Assembly (NCBI RefSeq): GCF_010668805.1
Contig: NZ_WUFT01000011.1
Span: 62,001-126,000 of the forward strand
Origin: Rhizobium phaseoli
GTDB taxonomy: Bacteria > Pseudomonadota > Alphaproteobacteria > Rhizobiales > Rhizobiaceae
DNA: 64,000 bases
Reading direction: 5' to 3'
Below are positions 24,958-33,399 of this stretch, in pieces. Below the pieces are notes generated by a model. It made no database searches and was not told the DNA's origin. It worked only from the letters and a program-made list of their open reading frames with translations. Made by a program: the position numbers and the translations under genes. Position 1 is the first letter of the stretch; each line of letters opens with the position of its first letter.

Positions 24958-25907
24958 GCGCCGCCAACTCAGCCCATTCGGTCGTCGAACCGAACCGTTC
25001 CAGCAAGCGCATCGCCGCCACGATCGTCATCCTCTATGCGCTGATCACTCTCATCCCGCTCGTCTGGATCTTCCTGACCAGCATCAAATCGCCGCCGGAT
25101 TCGATCAGTTATCCGCCGAAGATCGTCTTCACGCCGTCGCTCGAAGGTTACTGCAACCTGTTCACCACGCGGACACGACAGACGCCCGACTATATCGCCT
25201 CGCTGCCGGCGCCGGTCGGCACCTGCGAGGAGGTGACGCGCAAGCGCAACATGGTGATCGCCGGCCCGTCGAATTTCCTGCCGCGTTTCGTCAATTCGCT
25301 GGTCATCGCCTTCGGCTCCACCTTCCTCGCGGTCTTCCTCGGCACGCTCGCCGCCTATGGCTTCTCGCGCTTCAAGGTGCCGCTTGCCGATGATCTGCTG
25401 TTCTTCATCCTGTCGACGCGCATGATGCCGCCGATCGCCGTCGCCATCCCGATCTACCTGATGTATCGCGAGCTCGGCCTGTCGGACACGGCCGTGGGCA
25501 TGATCCTGCTCTACACTGCAGTCAACGTCTCGCTCGCCGTCTGGCTGCTCAAGGGTTTCATCGACGAGATCCCGCGCGAATACGAGGAAGCGGCGATGAT
25601 CGACGGCTATACAAGGCTGCAGGCCTTCCGCAAGGTCGTGCTGCCACAGGCCACCACCGGCATTGCCGCGACCGCGATCTTCTGCCTGATCTTTGCCTGG
25701 AACGAATATGCCTTCGCCGCCCTGCTGACCTCGGGCGAGGCCCAGACCGCCCCGCCCTTCATCCCGACGATCATCGGCGAAGGCGGGCAGGACTGGCCAG
25801 CTGTTGCCGCCGGCACGACGATCTTCCTGATCCCGATCCTCGTCTTCACCATTCTCCTGCGCAAGCAGCTGCTGCGCGGCATCACCTTCGGAGCCGTCCG
25901 CAAATGA
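24954..25907 (+). CDS. ABC transporter permease (MalG-like)
   Basis: A 317-residue permease, six helices, with the MalG-type motif EAAMIDGYTRLQAFRKVVLP. A periplasmic insertion of about 60 residues after the first helix contains two cysteines (GYCNLF and GTCEEV), possibly a disulphide; this insertion is longer than in MalG. The ATG overlaps the preceding stop as ATGA, and its own stop overlaps the next gene in the same way. It partners the MalF-like permease to form the membrane channel of the importer. Confidence 0.93.
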   Translation: MSAANSAHSVVEPNRSSKRIAATIVILYALITLIPLVWIFLTSIKSPPDSISYPPKIVFTPSLEGYCNLFTTRTRQTPDYIASLPAPVGTCEEVTRKRNMVIAGPSNFLPRFVNSLVIAFGSTFLAVFLGTLAAYGFSRFKVPLADDLLFFILSTRMMPPIAVAIPIYLMYRELGLSDTAVGMILLYTAVNVSLAVWLLKGFIDEIPREYEEAAMIDGYTRLQAFRKVVLPQATTGIAATAIFCLIFAWNEYAFAALLTSGEAQTAPPFIPTIIGEGGQDWPAVAAGTTIFLIPILVFTILLRKQLLRGITFGAVRK

Positions 25908-26116
25908 CCCACCTGATCGAAACACGCACCCCTGCCCGCCCGAAACGGCCATTCTTCCTGCGCCGCGGCCCGATGGAGACCATCGCAACCGTTCTGATTG
26001 GCCTCGGCTTCATAATGCTGTTCCAGCCCTTCCTGCTGTTGCTCTACACCTATTCGCTGGTCACCCTGCTTGCGGGCACCGTCATGTTCATCATCGTCTC
26101 GAAATTTCCGGAGTGA
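25904..26116 (+). CDS. Small two-helix membrane protein of the ABC operon
   Basis: 70 residues: a basic cytoplasmic start (TPARPKRPFFLRRG) then two hydrophobic segments, IATVLIGLGFIMLFQP and FLLLLYTYSLVTLLAGTVMF. It overlaps the permease gene by four bases and ends three bases before the ATPase gene, so it is embedded in the transporter operon. The position equals that of the small membrane gene (glpU) in the rhizobial glycerol ABC system, although I cannot show that the sequences are related. A role as accessory subunit is likely but unproven. Confidence 0.75.
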   Translation: MTHLIETRTPARPKRPFFLRRGPMETIATVLIGLGFIMLFQPFLLLLYTYSLVTLLAGTVMFIIVSKFPE

Positions 26117-26119
26117 ACC

Positions 26120-27217
26120 ATGGCGGATATCCGGATCGAAAATCTCCGCAAGGAGTTCGGCAGCTTCGTCGCCGTCCAGGATTCGTGCTTCACCGTTAAT
26201 GACGGCGAGTTCCTGGCGCTGCTCGGGCCTTCAGGCTGCGGCAAGACCACCACGCTTCGCATGATCGCCGGCCTAGAGCTGCCGAGCAGCGGCAAGATCT
26301 ATCTCGACGGCGAGGACGTCACCTTCAACCGCGCCAGCGCCCGCGACATCGCCTTCGTCTTCCAACTCTTCGCACTCTACCCGCACATGAACGTTCGCAG
26401 GAATATCGGTTTCCCGTTGCTGTCGCAGGGCATGGCCAAGGCCGAAATCCGTCAGCGTGTCGAAGAGACCGCTCGGCTGCTGCAGATCGATCATATTCTC
26501 AACCGCTCGGTCTCCGGCCTTGCCGGCGGCGACCGGCAGCGCGTGGCGCTCGGCCGCGCCATCGTCCGGCGTCCGAAATGCTTCCTGATGGACGAGCCGC
26601 TCGGTACGCTCGACGCCGAGTTCCGCGAGATCATGGTCCACGAGCTGCGTGAACTGCACAACCGCATCCACGCGACCACCGTCTACGTCACCCACGACCA
26701 GCACGAGGCGATGGCGATGGCCGACAAGATCGCCGTCATGAACCATGGCGTCATCGAGCAGTTCGGCACGCCGCAGGAAATCTACGCCAAGCCGGCGACC
26801 ATGTATGTCGCCGATTTCATCGGCTCGCCGCCGATGAACTTCATGCGCTTCACCTCCGGCCTGAAAAGCGGCGACAAGTCCATCCTGCTCGACGGCGCCG
26901 ATGTCGCCGTTCCCGAGATCCGAGAGGACATGGCCGAAAGCGAGCTGGCGCTCGGCGTGCGGCCAGAGCATATCCGCTTCAGCGACGCCTCGCGGCTGCG
27001 CGGCGCCGTCTACGGCAGCGAATATCTCGGCACCAACCAGGTCGTCGCTGTGGAAACCCCGGGCGGCCTGATCAAGGCCCGTGTTCCGGCCAATCGCAGC
27101 TTCCGGATCGGCGAAACCGTCGGCCTCGAATTCAACCCGGAAAAACTCGCGCTCTTCGACTGCATGTCGGGCCGTGCGGTGGCATCCTCGCTCTATCAGG
27201 AGACCCGGCATGGCTGA
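26120..27217 (+). CDS. ABC transporter ATPase with deviant signature motif (LAGGD)
   Basis: 365 residues. Walker A GPSGCGKTT near residue 37, Q-loop FVFQLFALYPHMNV, Walker B FLMDEP, switch histidine in VTHDQHEAM, and a C-terminal TOBE/OB regulatory domain (GVRPEHIRF) as in MalK-type proteins. The signature loop reads SGLAGGDRQRV where family members have LSGGQ, so serine and glutamine are both replaced. The second ATPase of the operon is canonical. In a heterodimer one of the two ATP sites would therefore be altered. Start ATG 26120 follows GGAG at six bases. It overlaps the next gene by eight bases. Confidence 0.93.
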   Translation: MADIRIENLRKEFGSFVAVQDSCFTVNDGEFLALLGPSGCGKTTTLRMIAGLELPSSGKIYLDGEDVTFNRASARDIAFVFQLFALYPHMNVRRNIGFPLLSQGMAKAEIRQRVEETARLLQIDHILNRSVSGLAGGDRQRVALGRAIVRRPKCFLMDEPLGTLDAEFREIMVHELRELHNRIHATTVYVTHDQHEAMAMADKIAVMNHGVIEQFGTPQEIYAKPATMYVADFIGSPPMNFMRFTSGLKSGDKSILLDGADVAVPEIREDMAESELALGVRPEHIRFSDASRLRGAVYGSEYLGTNQVVAVETPGGLIKARVPANRSFRIGETVGLEFNPEKLALFDCMSGRAVASSLYQETRHG

Positions 27218-28238
27218 TGTCATCCTCAGGAACCTCGCCAAACGCTTCGGCGATACCCAGGCCTTGGCTGACCTCAATCTTTCGATCCGCGACGGCGAGT
27301 TCGTCGTGCTGCTCGGTCCGACAGGCGCTGGCAAAACCACGACGCTGCGGCTGATCGCCGGCTTGGAAAAGCCGGATAGCGGCCGCATCGAGATCGGCGG
27401 CCGCAATGTCGCGGCCGAAGCGCCCGCCGAACGAGACGTCGCCTTCGTCTTCCAACAATATTCGCTCTATCCGCACATGACGGTTTACGAGAACCTCGCC
27501 TTCCCGCTGAGGGCGCCGGTCCGCAAGCTGAGCGCGGAGGAGATCGACCGGCGCGTCCGCGAGGTCGCCCGTATGGTCCGGATCGACCACAAGCTGGAGA
27601 ACCGCTCGACCAAGCTTTCCGGTGGCGAGATGCAGCGTGTCGCCATCGGCCGGGCGCTGGTGCGCCGGCCGGCGATCTATCTGATGGACGAGCCGCTCTC
27701 CTCGCTCGACGCCAAGCTGCGCGCTGAACTGCGCCTGGAGCTGAAGCGCATCCAGAAGGAGATGGGCTCAACGTTGCTCTATGTCACCCACGACCAGGTG
27801 GAGGCGATGACCATGGCCGACCGCATCGGCATCGTCGCCGAGGGTCGGCTGATGCAAGTGGGAACACCGCGCGAGATCTATGGCAATCCCGCCAACCTGC
27901 ATGTCGCCGCCCGCCTCGGCCAGCCGCATATCAACCTTCTGCCGGCGAACCTGCTTCCGGGCGGCCAGCCGCCGGCCGGCACGAAGACCGTCGGCGCCCG
28001 CACCGAGCATCTCGACATCGCAGTCGGCAAGGAAGCCAATGCCGAGATCGACTGGATCGAACATCTCGGCGACCAGAACCATCTGCACATCAGGGTTGCC
28101 GATCCCAAGCAGCCCGCGCGGGATCACAAGCTGGTGACACTTGCAGATCCATATCTGGCGATTGCGCCGGGTGACCGGATCAGCCTGACGCTGCGCGATC
28201 CGCTTTATTTCGATGCGGCTGGACAGCGCCTGTCCTGA
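27210..28238 (+). CDS. ABC transporter ATPase, canonical MalK type
   Basis: 342 residues with Walker A GPTGAGKTT, Q-loop FVFQQYSLYPHMTV, signature KLSGGEMQRVAIG, Walker B YLMDEPLSSLDAKLR and switch histidine in VTHDQVEAM, followed by a TOBE domain (GARTEHLDI). It begins inside the last codons of the previous ATPase gene. The pair of unequal ATPases mirrors the GlpS/GlpT arrangement of the rhizobial glycerol transporter. It powers import by the two permeases above. Confidence 0.94.
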   Translation: MADVILRNLAKRFGDTQALADLNLSIRDGEFVVLLGPTGAGKTTTLRLIAGLEKPDSGRIEIGGRNVAAEAPAERDVAFVFQQYSLYPHMTVYENLAFPLRAPVRKLSAEEIDRRVREVARMVRIDHKLENRSTKLSGGEMQRVAIGRALVRRPAIYLMDEPLSSLDAKLRAELRLELKRIQKEMGSTLLYVTHDQVEAMTMADRIGIVAEGRLMQVGTPREIYGNPANLHVAARLGQPHINLLPANLLPGGQPPAGTKTVGARTEHLDIAVGKEANAEIDWIEHLGDQNHLHIRVADPKQPARDHKLVTLADPYLAIAPGDRISLTLRDPLYFDAAGQRLS

Positions 28239-28291
28239 CCGGCAAACAGGCATGATGATGGCATGAAAAGCAAACAGACGGGTCTCAATCG

Positions 28292-29932
28292 ATGAAACAC
28301 TTCTTCAACCGCAGGGAAAACATCGTTACCGAAGCTCTGGACGGTCTGCTCCTGACGAGCGGCAGCGGTCGTCTCGCTCGCCTCGACAGCTTTCCCGACA
28401 TCAAGGTGATCCTGCGCGCGGATTGGGACAAGTCGAAGGTGGCGATCGTATCCGGCGGCGGCGCCGGCCACGAACCCTCCCATGCCGGCTTCGTCGGCAA
28501 GGGCATGCTGACGGCAGCCGTATCCGGCGAGATCTTCGCCTCGCCAAGCGTCGATGCCGTGCTGACGGCGATCCGCGCCGTGACCGGCCCGAAGGGCGCG
28601 CTGCTGATCGTCAAGAACTACACCGGCGACCGCCTGAATTTCGGCCTCGCCGCCGAGAAGGCGCGCGCCGAGGGCTTCGACGTCGAGATGGTCATCGTCG
28701 CGGATGACATCGCCATCCCCGACATCAATCAGCCGCGCGGCGTCGCCGGCACGCTGTTCGTCCACAAGATCGCAGGCTATCACGCCGAAAGGGGCGACGA
28801 CCTGAAGACCGTCGCGGCCCATGCCGCCTCAGCAGCGGGCGACATCGTCTCGCTTGGCATGTCACTCTCCACCTGCAGCGTGCCCGGCCAGGCGCATGAG
28901 GACCGTCTCGGTGCCGACGAGGGCGAACTCGGCCTCGGCATCCATGGCGAGCCGGGGGTCGAGCGCATCGCGCTGCAGCCAGTTGCCGATATTGTCGCGA
29001 CCATGGTGGCGCGCCTGTCTCCGACATTGCGCGAAGGAGCAAGCCACGCCCTCCTCATCAACAATCTCGGCGCCGTGCCGCCGCTCGAAATGGCGGTCAT
29101 TGCCAATACCGTGCTCTCCTCGCCGCTTGGCCGCCGCGTCCGGCTGATCATCGGACCGGCGCCGATGATGACCGCGCTCAATATGAACGGCTTCTCGCTG
29201 TCGCTGATCCGGCTGGATGCCGCTCGCGAGGCGGCGCTGACCGCAGCAGTCGAACCGCATGCCTGGATGCCCGCAGTTGAACGCCACGAGATCAACATCG
29301 TCGCAGCACCGAGGACGGCGGCCGGCATGAATGGCGCGGCCGCAGTCGGGGAAAACACGCGCAACCGTCGCCTGATCACGGCGCTCTGCGAGCATCTAAT
29401 CTCGCAGGAAAGCGAACTCAACAGGCTGGACGGCCGCGTCGGCGACGGCGATACCGGCTCGACGGTGGCGACAGGCGCCCGCAGCGTGCTTGCCCGCCTC
29501 GACACGCTGCCGCTCGATCGGCCGGCGGCAACGCTCGCCTCGCTCGGCGACATCCTCGGCACCAGCATGGGCGGGTCGAGCGGCGTGCTGCTGTCGATCT
29601 TCTTCACCGCAGCGGCAAAGGCGATGGCTGACAAGGCCGACATTGCCGCCGCTCTTCTTGCCGGGCTCGACAGGATGACGTTCTATGGCGGCGCCGGAGT
29701 CGGCGACCGGACGATGGTCGATGCGCTATCGCCTGCCTTGCAGGCGCTCGCATCCGGCGATGTTGCCGCAGCGGCAAAGGCTGCGGCGTCAGGCGCGGAG
29801 TCGACGAAGACGATGACGAAGGCAAGAGCCGGACGCGCCTCCTATGTCGGCGAAAGGGATCTGGCGGGCGTCGCCGATCCCGGCGCCGTCGCGGTTGCCG
29901 GCGCGTTCGCCGTGGTGGCAAGCCTCGTCTGA
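28292..29932 (+). CDS. Dihydroxyacetone kinase, ATP-type (DhaK and DhaL domains fused)
   Basis: 546 residues. Residues 1-330 are the DhaK domain: VAIVSGGGAGHEPSHAGFVG forms the substrate pocket and the histidine of LGIHGEPG binds the ketose carbonyl covalently. Residues 350-546 are the DhaL domain with GRVGDGDTGSTVATGA (nucleotide and magnesium site) and GTSMGGSSGVLLS. Fusion of both makes an ATP-dependent kinase for dihydroxyacetone, possibly also for erythrulose-like ketoses. It follows the transporter genes by 53 bases and precedes the stand-alone DhaL. Two kinase systems of different energy source thus share one operon. Ribosome-binding site is weak. Confidence 0.93.
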   Translation: MKHFFNRRENIVTEALDGLLLTSGSGRLARLDSFPDIKVILRADWDKSKVAIVSGGGAGHEPSHAGFVGKGMLTAAVSGEIFASPSVDAVLTAIRAVTGPKGALLIVKNYTGDRLNFGLAAEKARAEGFDVEMVIVADDIAIPDINQPRGVAGTLFVHKIAGYHAERGDDLKTVAAHAASAAGDIVSLGMSLSTCSVPGQAHEDRLGADEGELGLGIHGEPGVERIALQPVADIVATMVARLSPTLREGASHALLINNLGAVPPLEMAVIANTVLSSPLGRRVRLIIGPAPMMTALNMNGFSLSLIRLDAAREAALTAAVEPHAWMPAVERHEINIVAAPRTAAGMNGAAAVGENTRNRRLITALCEHLISQESELNRLDGRVGDGDTGSTVATGARSVLARLDTLPLDRPAATLASLGDILGTSMGGSSGVLLSIFFTAAAKAMADKADIAAALLAGLDRMTFYGGAGVGDRTMVDALSPALQALASGDVAAAAKAAASGAESTKTMTKARAGRASYVGERDLAGVADPGAVAVAGAFAVVASLV

Positions 29933-29950
29933 CCGGAGTAGAGTTTGAGA

Positions 29951-29969
29951 GCCGCGCCGCAGGCGCGGC
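29951..29969 (+). other. Short GC hairpin before dhaL
   Basis: GCCGCGCC (29951-29958) pairs with GGCGCGGC (29962-29969) over a three-base loop. It ends five bases before the GGGAGG ribosome-binding sequence of dhaL and may tune its translation. There is no T-run, so it is not a terminator. Confidence 0.6.
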
Positions 29970-29985
29970 GACAGGGAGGATGGCA

Positions 29986-30600
29986 GTGCAGGCGGAACCG
30001 GTGCTAGTTGCGGGATTGATCGAGGTGTGCCGCGCGGCGATCGCGGAAAACAGCGATCACCTCTGCGCGCTTGATCGGGCCATCGGCGATGGCGACCACG
30101 GAACCAATATGCGGCGGGGCTGCGAGGCGGTGAGCGCCGAAGGCGAAAGCCTGTCCGGCCTGCCCTTCCCCGACGCCGTGGAAAAGATCGGCCTGACGTT
30201 GGTGATGAATGTCGGCGGTGCCGCCGGGCCGCTCTACGGCACGCTGCTGATGGAGATCGGCCGTGAGCTTCGCAAAGGCGAGGAAAAGGCCGATTTTTCG
30301 CTGGTGCTGAAGCAGGCGATCGATGCCGTCGCAAGGCGCGGCCGCGCGCATGCCGGCGACAAGACGCTGCTCGACGTGCTCTATCCTGTGCATGCCGCGC
30401 TGGCAAAGCGGTCTCCACTCGGTGACATCGCCCGCAAGGCCGAACGCTCCGCCAGCCGCACCGCTGACATGAAGGCAATGCGCGGGCGCGCCGCCTATCT
30501 CGGCGACCGTTCGATCGGCCATGTCGATCCCGGCGCGTCGAGCTGCGCGCTGCTAACCACGGCGATCTGCCGTTATCTCGGGGAGCATCGTCCGGAATGA
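29986..30600 (+). CDS. dhaL: DhaL, nucleotide-binding subunit of PEP-dependent dihydroxyacetone kinase
   Basis: 204 residues. The ADP/magnesium site is visible as DRAIGDGDHGTNMRRG and the second conserved block as MNVGGAAGPLYGTLLM; GDKTLLDVLYP and GHVDPGASS complete the pattern. In the DhaKLM system, DhaL holds ADP permanently and is rephosphorylated by DhaM. I choose GTG 29986, because GGGAGG stands six bases before it, whereas ATG 29980 directly abuts that sequence. The stop overlaps the start of dhaM (ATGA). Confidence 0.93.
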   Translation: MQAEPVLVAGLIEVCRAAIAENSDHLCALDRAIGDGDHGTNMRRGCEAVSAEGESLSGLPFPDAVEKIGLTLVMNVGGAAGPLYGTLLMEIGRELRKGEEKADFSLVLKQAIDAVARRGRAHAGDKTLLDVLYPVHAALAKRSPLGDIARKAERSASRTADMKAMRGRAAYLGDRSIGHVDPGASSCALLTTAICRYLGEHRPE

Positions 30601-30995
30601 ACGGAAAGACCGCAAATGTGGGCATCGTGATCGTCTCCCACTCGCCGCTGGTGGCAAGGGGTATCGCCGACATGGTGCGGCAGATGGTCGGTGACTGTGT
30701 GCCGCTCTCCTGGTCCGGCGGCAATGTCGATGGCGAACTCGGCACCGATGCCGGCGGCATCCTGAGAGCGATCGAGGCCGCCTGGTCCGATGCCGGCGTT
30801 GCCGTCTTCGTCGATCTCGGCGGCGCCGAAACCAACAGCGAGATGGCAATCGAAATGCTGGGGCTTCCCCGCTCGGCCCTCGTCTCCATCTGCAACGCCC
30901 CACTGGTCGAGGGCGCCGTCATCGCTGCCGCCGAAGCGTCGGGGGGTGCGTCACTGGCCAAGGTCGTCGCCACAGCCGAGGAATTGTCCCCCTGA
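30597..30995 (+). CDS. dhaM: DhaM, EIIA-mannose-type phosphocarrier of dihydroxyacetone kinase
   Basis: 132 residues with the EIIA(man) fold: VGIVIVSHSPLVARGIAD holds the phosphorylated histidine near residue 15, and VAVFVDLGGAETNSEMA is the typical middle block. In Escherichia coli DhaM also carries HPr and truncated EI domains; here those functions are separate genes directly downstream. It overlaps dhaL by four bases and shares its last base with the next start codon. Role: passes phosphate from HPr to DhaL. Confidence 0.93.
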   Translation: MNGKTANVGIVIVSHSPLVARGIADMVRQMVGDCVPLSWSGGNVDGELGTDAGGILRAIEAAWSDAGVAVFVDLGGAETNSEMAIEMLGLPRSALVSICNAPLVEGAVIAAAEASGGASLAKVVATAEELSP

Positions 30996-31351
30996 TGACC
31001 GGCGGATTGCGCATAGAGAAACAGGAGCCCGAGCCATTGCCCGAGCCATTTAAGGTGAACTGCCAGACGGAGGTGGAAGTCAAGCATGGCGTCGGGCTGC
31101 ATGCCCGCCCCTCCGTCACCTTCACGCGGCTTGCCAAGTCCTTCCCCTGTTCGATCGAGATCGCGGTCAATGGCAGCGATGTCTGGCTGAACGGCAAGAG
31201 CATCATCAAGATCATGGGCGCGAGAATCCGTAAAGGGTCGATCCTCAGGATCCGCGCCGACGGTATCCTCGCCGAAGAGGCGATCCGTGCGCTGAAGGAA
31301 CTCATCGAGCGCAACTTCGATGAAGAAAAGAAACATGGCCGAACCGCTTAG
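30995..31351 (+). CDS. HPr-family phosphocarrier
   Basis: 118 residues, longer than the usual 85-90 because of an N-terminal extension of about 25 residues rich in E and P. The HPr core has the phosphorylation site KHGVGLHARPSVTFTRLAK (the histidine of LHARP) and NGKSIIKIMGA, the region of the regulatory serine. It starts on the last base of dhaM and overlaps the EI gene. Being next to EI and DhaM, it is probably the dedicated carrier of this kinase chain rather than the nitrogen-PTS NPr of rhizobia. Confidence 0.92.
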   Translation: MTGGLRIEKQEPEPLPEPFKVNCQTEVEVKHGVGLHARPSVTFTRLAKSFPCSIEIAVNGSDVWLNGKSIIKIMGARIRKGSILRIRADGILAEEAIRALKELIERNFDEEKKHGRTA

Positions 31352-32939
31352 GCTGACAGCAAAGAGCGCATCCCCGGGCATCGCATCCGGCCCGGCCTTT
31401 CTCGCGGAGGAGCTGAAGGCTCCTTCCGCTCCCGAGCGGCCGGGCGCCGATCCTCAGCCTCAGACCGCCGGCGGATACGGCGCGCTGGAGAAGGCGATCG
31501 ATATCTCGATCGGTGAACTCGAGCGCCTTGCCGAGGGAGCCGACGCCGAAAGCCGCGATATCATCGATTTCCAGATCGAGGTGCTGCGCGATCCGTCGAT
31601 CGCCGAAGCGACCGGCGCGCGCACGGAAGCCGACGAGAATGTCGTTTTTGCCTGGGTCGCCACCCTCGACGCCTATATCGGCGAACTCGAAACGGCCGAC
31701 GAAGAGCCGATGCGGGCGCGCGCCGTCGATATTCTCGATATCAAGAACCGTGTGCTCGGTGCGCTCGCCGGCACCCCGACCGCCGATTTCCCGCCCGGCT
31801 CCGTCTTTGTCGGCAAGGACATGGAGCCGAGCCGCTTTCTCGCCCATGACTGGTCGAAAGGCGGCGGCATCGCGCTTTTCTCTGGCAGCACCGCCGGTCA
31901 TGTCGCTCTGCTCGCGCGGGCGAAGTCGGTGCCGATGGTGGTTGGCACGGGCCGCTTTTCGGCCGAAGACGGAGATCCTGTTCGCGTCGACGGCGATGCC
32001 GGCGCCGTCGTCCTTCAGGCCGGCAGAATGCTGATCCCGCCGATGGTGCCCGCACGATCGGCGACAAGCGACATGCAATCCGAAAGCGGCGATTTACGCA
32101 CGGCGGATGGCGTGCCGATCCTCATCTCCATCAACATCAACGATCCCGCCGAGATCGCCGCGCTCGATCCGGCGACGGCAGGCATCGGCCTGATGCGCTC
32201 GGAATTTTCGGTCACCTCGATCGCCGATGCCGCCAATGAGGAACGGCAGCTGGCGATCTATCGCCGCGTGCTGGAACAGGCGGACGACAGGCCGGTGATC
32301 ATTAGGATGCTTGATATTGGCGGCGACAAGCCGCTCGCCGGCCTCGAAAACTTGCCGGGCGTCGCCTCGGGTCTGCGCGGCATCCGGCTGCTGCTTGCCC
32401 GGCCTGAGATCGCCCGCGTCCAGGCCCGCGCCCTGCTGCGCGCCGCCGTCTTCGGCAGGCTTTCGGTGATGTTGCCGATGGTGACTTTGCCTGAAGAGAT
32501 CGACAGGATGCGCGAGCTGTTTCGTGAGGAAGCCGAAAAGCTCGGCCGCCGTGCCCTGCTTCACAGAATGCCGCCGATCGGCATGATGGTGGAGGTGCCG
32601 GCTGCCGCATTGATGCTCGACACCTTTGGGTCGGCGGCATTCTTTTCGTTCGGCACCAATGATCTCACGCAATATCTTGCCGCCTCTGCCCGTGACGACA
32701 TCGACGCCGATGCCGGCAAGGCAGCACCCGCCGTGCTCCGGCTGATTGCCCAGGCGGTGAAGCTTGCCGCCGGTAAACCGGTCAGCATCTGCGGCGACAT
32801 GGCCGGCGACCCCAGCTGTCTGCCGGGACTACTCGCCGCCGGTCTCAGGCATTTTTCCGTGGCGCCGGGCCGGCGTCCCGCGATAAGATCGGCGATCATC
32901 GGACTGAACGCCGATGGCACAAGGGCAGCCGGAGAGTAG
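31335..32939 (+). CDS. Phosphoenolpyruvate-protein phosphotransferase (Enzyme I), short form
   Basis: About 534 residues (usual 570). It opens with the EI mark SASPGIASGPAF, with no GAF domain in front, unlike the nitrogen-PTS PtsP. The swivel domain has GSTAGHVALLAR, holding the phosphorylated histidine. The PEP-binding barrel has GIGLMRSEF, RMLDIGGDKPL, PIGMMVEVPAA, FFSFGTNDLTQY and the catalytic cysteine in SICGDMAGD. I choose ATG 31335 (MAEPLRL), while ATG 31320 is possible; the gene overlaps HPr by 17 bases. It should start the PEP chain that feeds DhaM and DhaL. Confidence 0.92.
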   Translation: MAEPLRLTAKSASPGIASGPAFLAEELKAPSAPERPGADPQPQTAGGYGALEKAIDISIGELERLAEGADAESRDIIDFQIEVLRDPSIAEATGARTEADENVVFAWVATLDAYIGELETADEEPMRARAVDILDIKNRVLGALAGTPTADFPPGSVFVGKDMEPSRFLAHDWSKGGGIALFSGSTAGHVALLARAKSVPMVVGTGRFSAEDGDPVRVDGDAGAVVLQAGRMLIPPMVPARSATSDMQSESGDLRTADGVPILISININDPAEIAALDPATAGIGLMRSEFSVTSIADAANEERQLAIYRRVLEQADDRPVIIRMLDIGGDKPLAGLENLPGVASGLRGIRLLLARPEIARVQARALLRAAVFGRLSVMLPMVTLPEEIDRMRELFREEAEKLGRRALLHRMPPIGMMVEVPAAALMLDTFGSAAFFSFGTNDLTQYLAASARDDIDADAGKAAPAVLRLIAQAVKLAAGKPVSICGDMAGDPSCLPGLLAAGLRHFSVAPGRRPAIRSAIIGLNADGTRAAGE

Positions 32940-32940
32940 A

Positions 32941-33348
32941 ATGGCGCGCGAAGACACCGAAGACGCCATTATTGCCTACAAGTCCATTCTGGCGCAGATC
33001 ATCGACAACAGGCCGTCGGGCACGCGCCAGCGCCTGGCAACGGCGCTTGGAAAACACCGAAGCTTCGTCACCCAGATCACCAGCCCGACCTATGCGACGC
33101 CGCTGCCGGCGCGCCATCTCGCGACGATCGTCCGCGTCTGCCATTTCAGCGCCACCGAGGAGGAACGCTTCCTCGAAGCCTATCAGGCCGCCCATCCTGG
33201 CAAGCTGCCCGATCTCGGCCACTCCGAGAAATTGCGGCACCTGTCGCTGATGGTGCCGGATTTCGGCGACGACCGGAAAAACCGCCTGTTGGAAGAGGCG
33301 ATCTCCGATCTGGTGCAGAAGATCGTCGCGATATCGGGTGCCGAATGA
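32941..33348 (+). CDS. Small HTH-like regulator candidate of the ketose-kinase operon
   Basis: 135 residues, starting one base after the EI stop with GGAGA upstream. The segment from residue 20 to 65 (GTRQRLATALGKHRSFVTQI then LPARHLATIVRVCHF) has the spacing of a lambda-repressor-like helix-turn-helix. A helical C-terminal part carries EEERFLEAYQAAHPGKLPD. I know no named family. Its place between EI and DhaK suggests a regulator of the operon or a protein interacting with the phosphorelay; the sequence alone does not decide between them. Confidence 0.7.
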   Translation: MAREDTEDAIIAYKSILAQIIDNRPSGTRQRLATALGKHRSFVTQITSPTYATPLPARHLATIVRVCHFSATEEERFLEAYQAAHPGKLPDLGHSEKLRHLSLMVPDFGDDRKNRLLEEAISDLVQKIVAISGAE

Positions 33349-33399
33349 CAAGCGAGCCGATTGACGTGACGTAATGCCTTTGGCCTTGGGAGGGGCTTG

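Noticed and set aside
26120..27217. ATPase with the deviant signature as a pseudogene
   Set aside because: The reading frame, Walker motifs, switch histidine and regulatory domain are intact, and overlap with the next gene is preserved.
26273..27406. 377-codon open frame on the minus strand
   Set aside because: It is antisense to both ATPase genes; histidine- and aspartate-rich composition is typical of a shadow frame.
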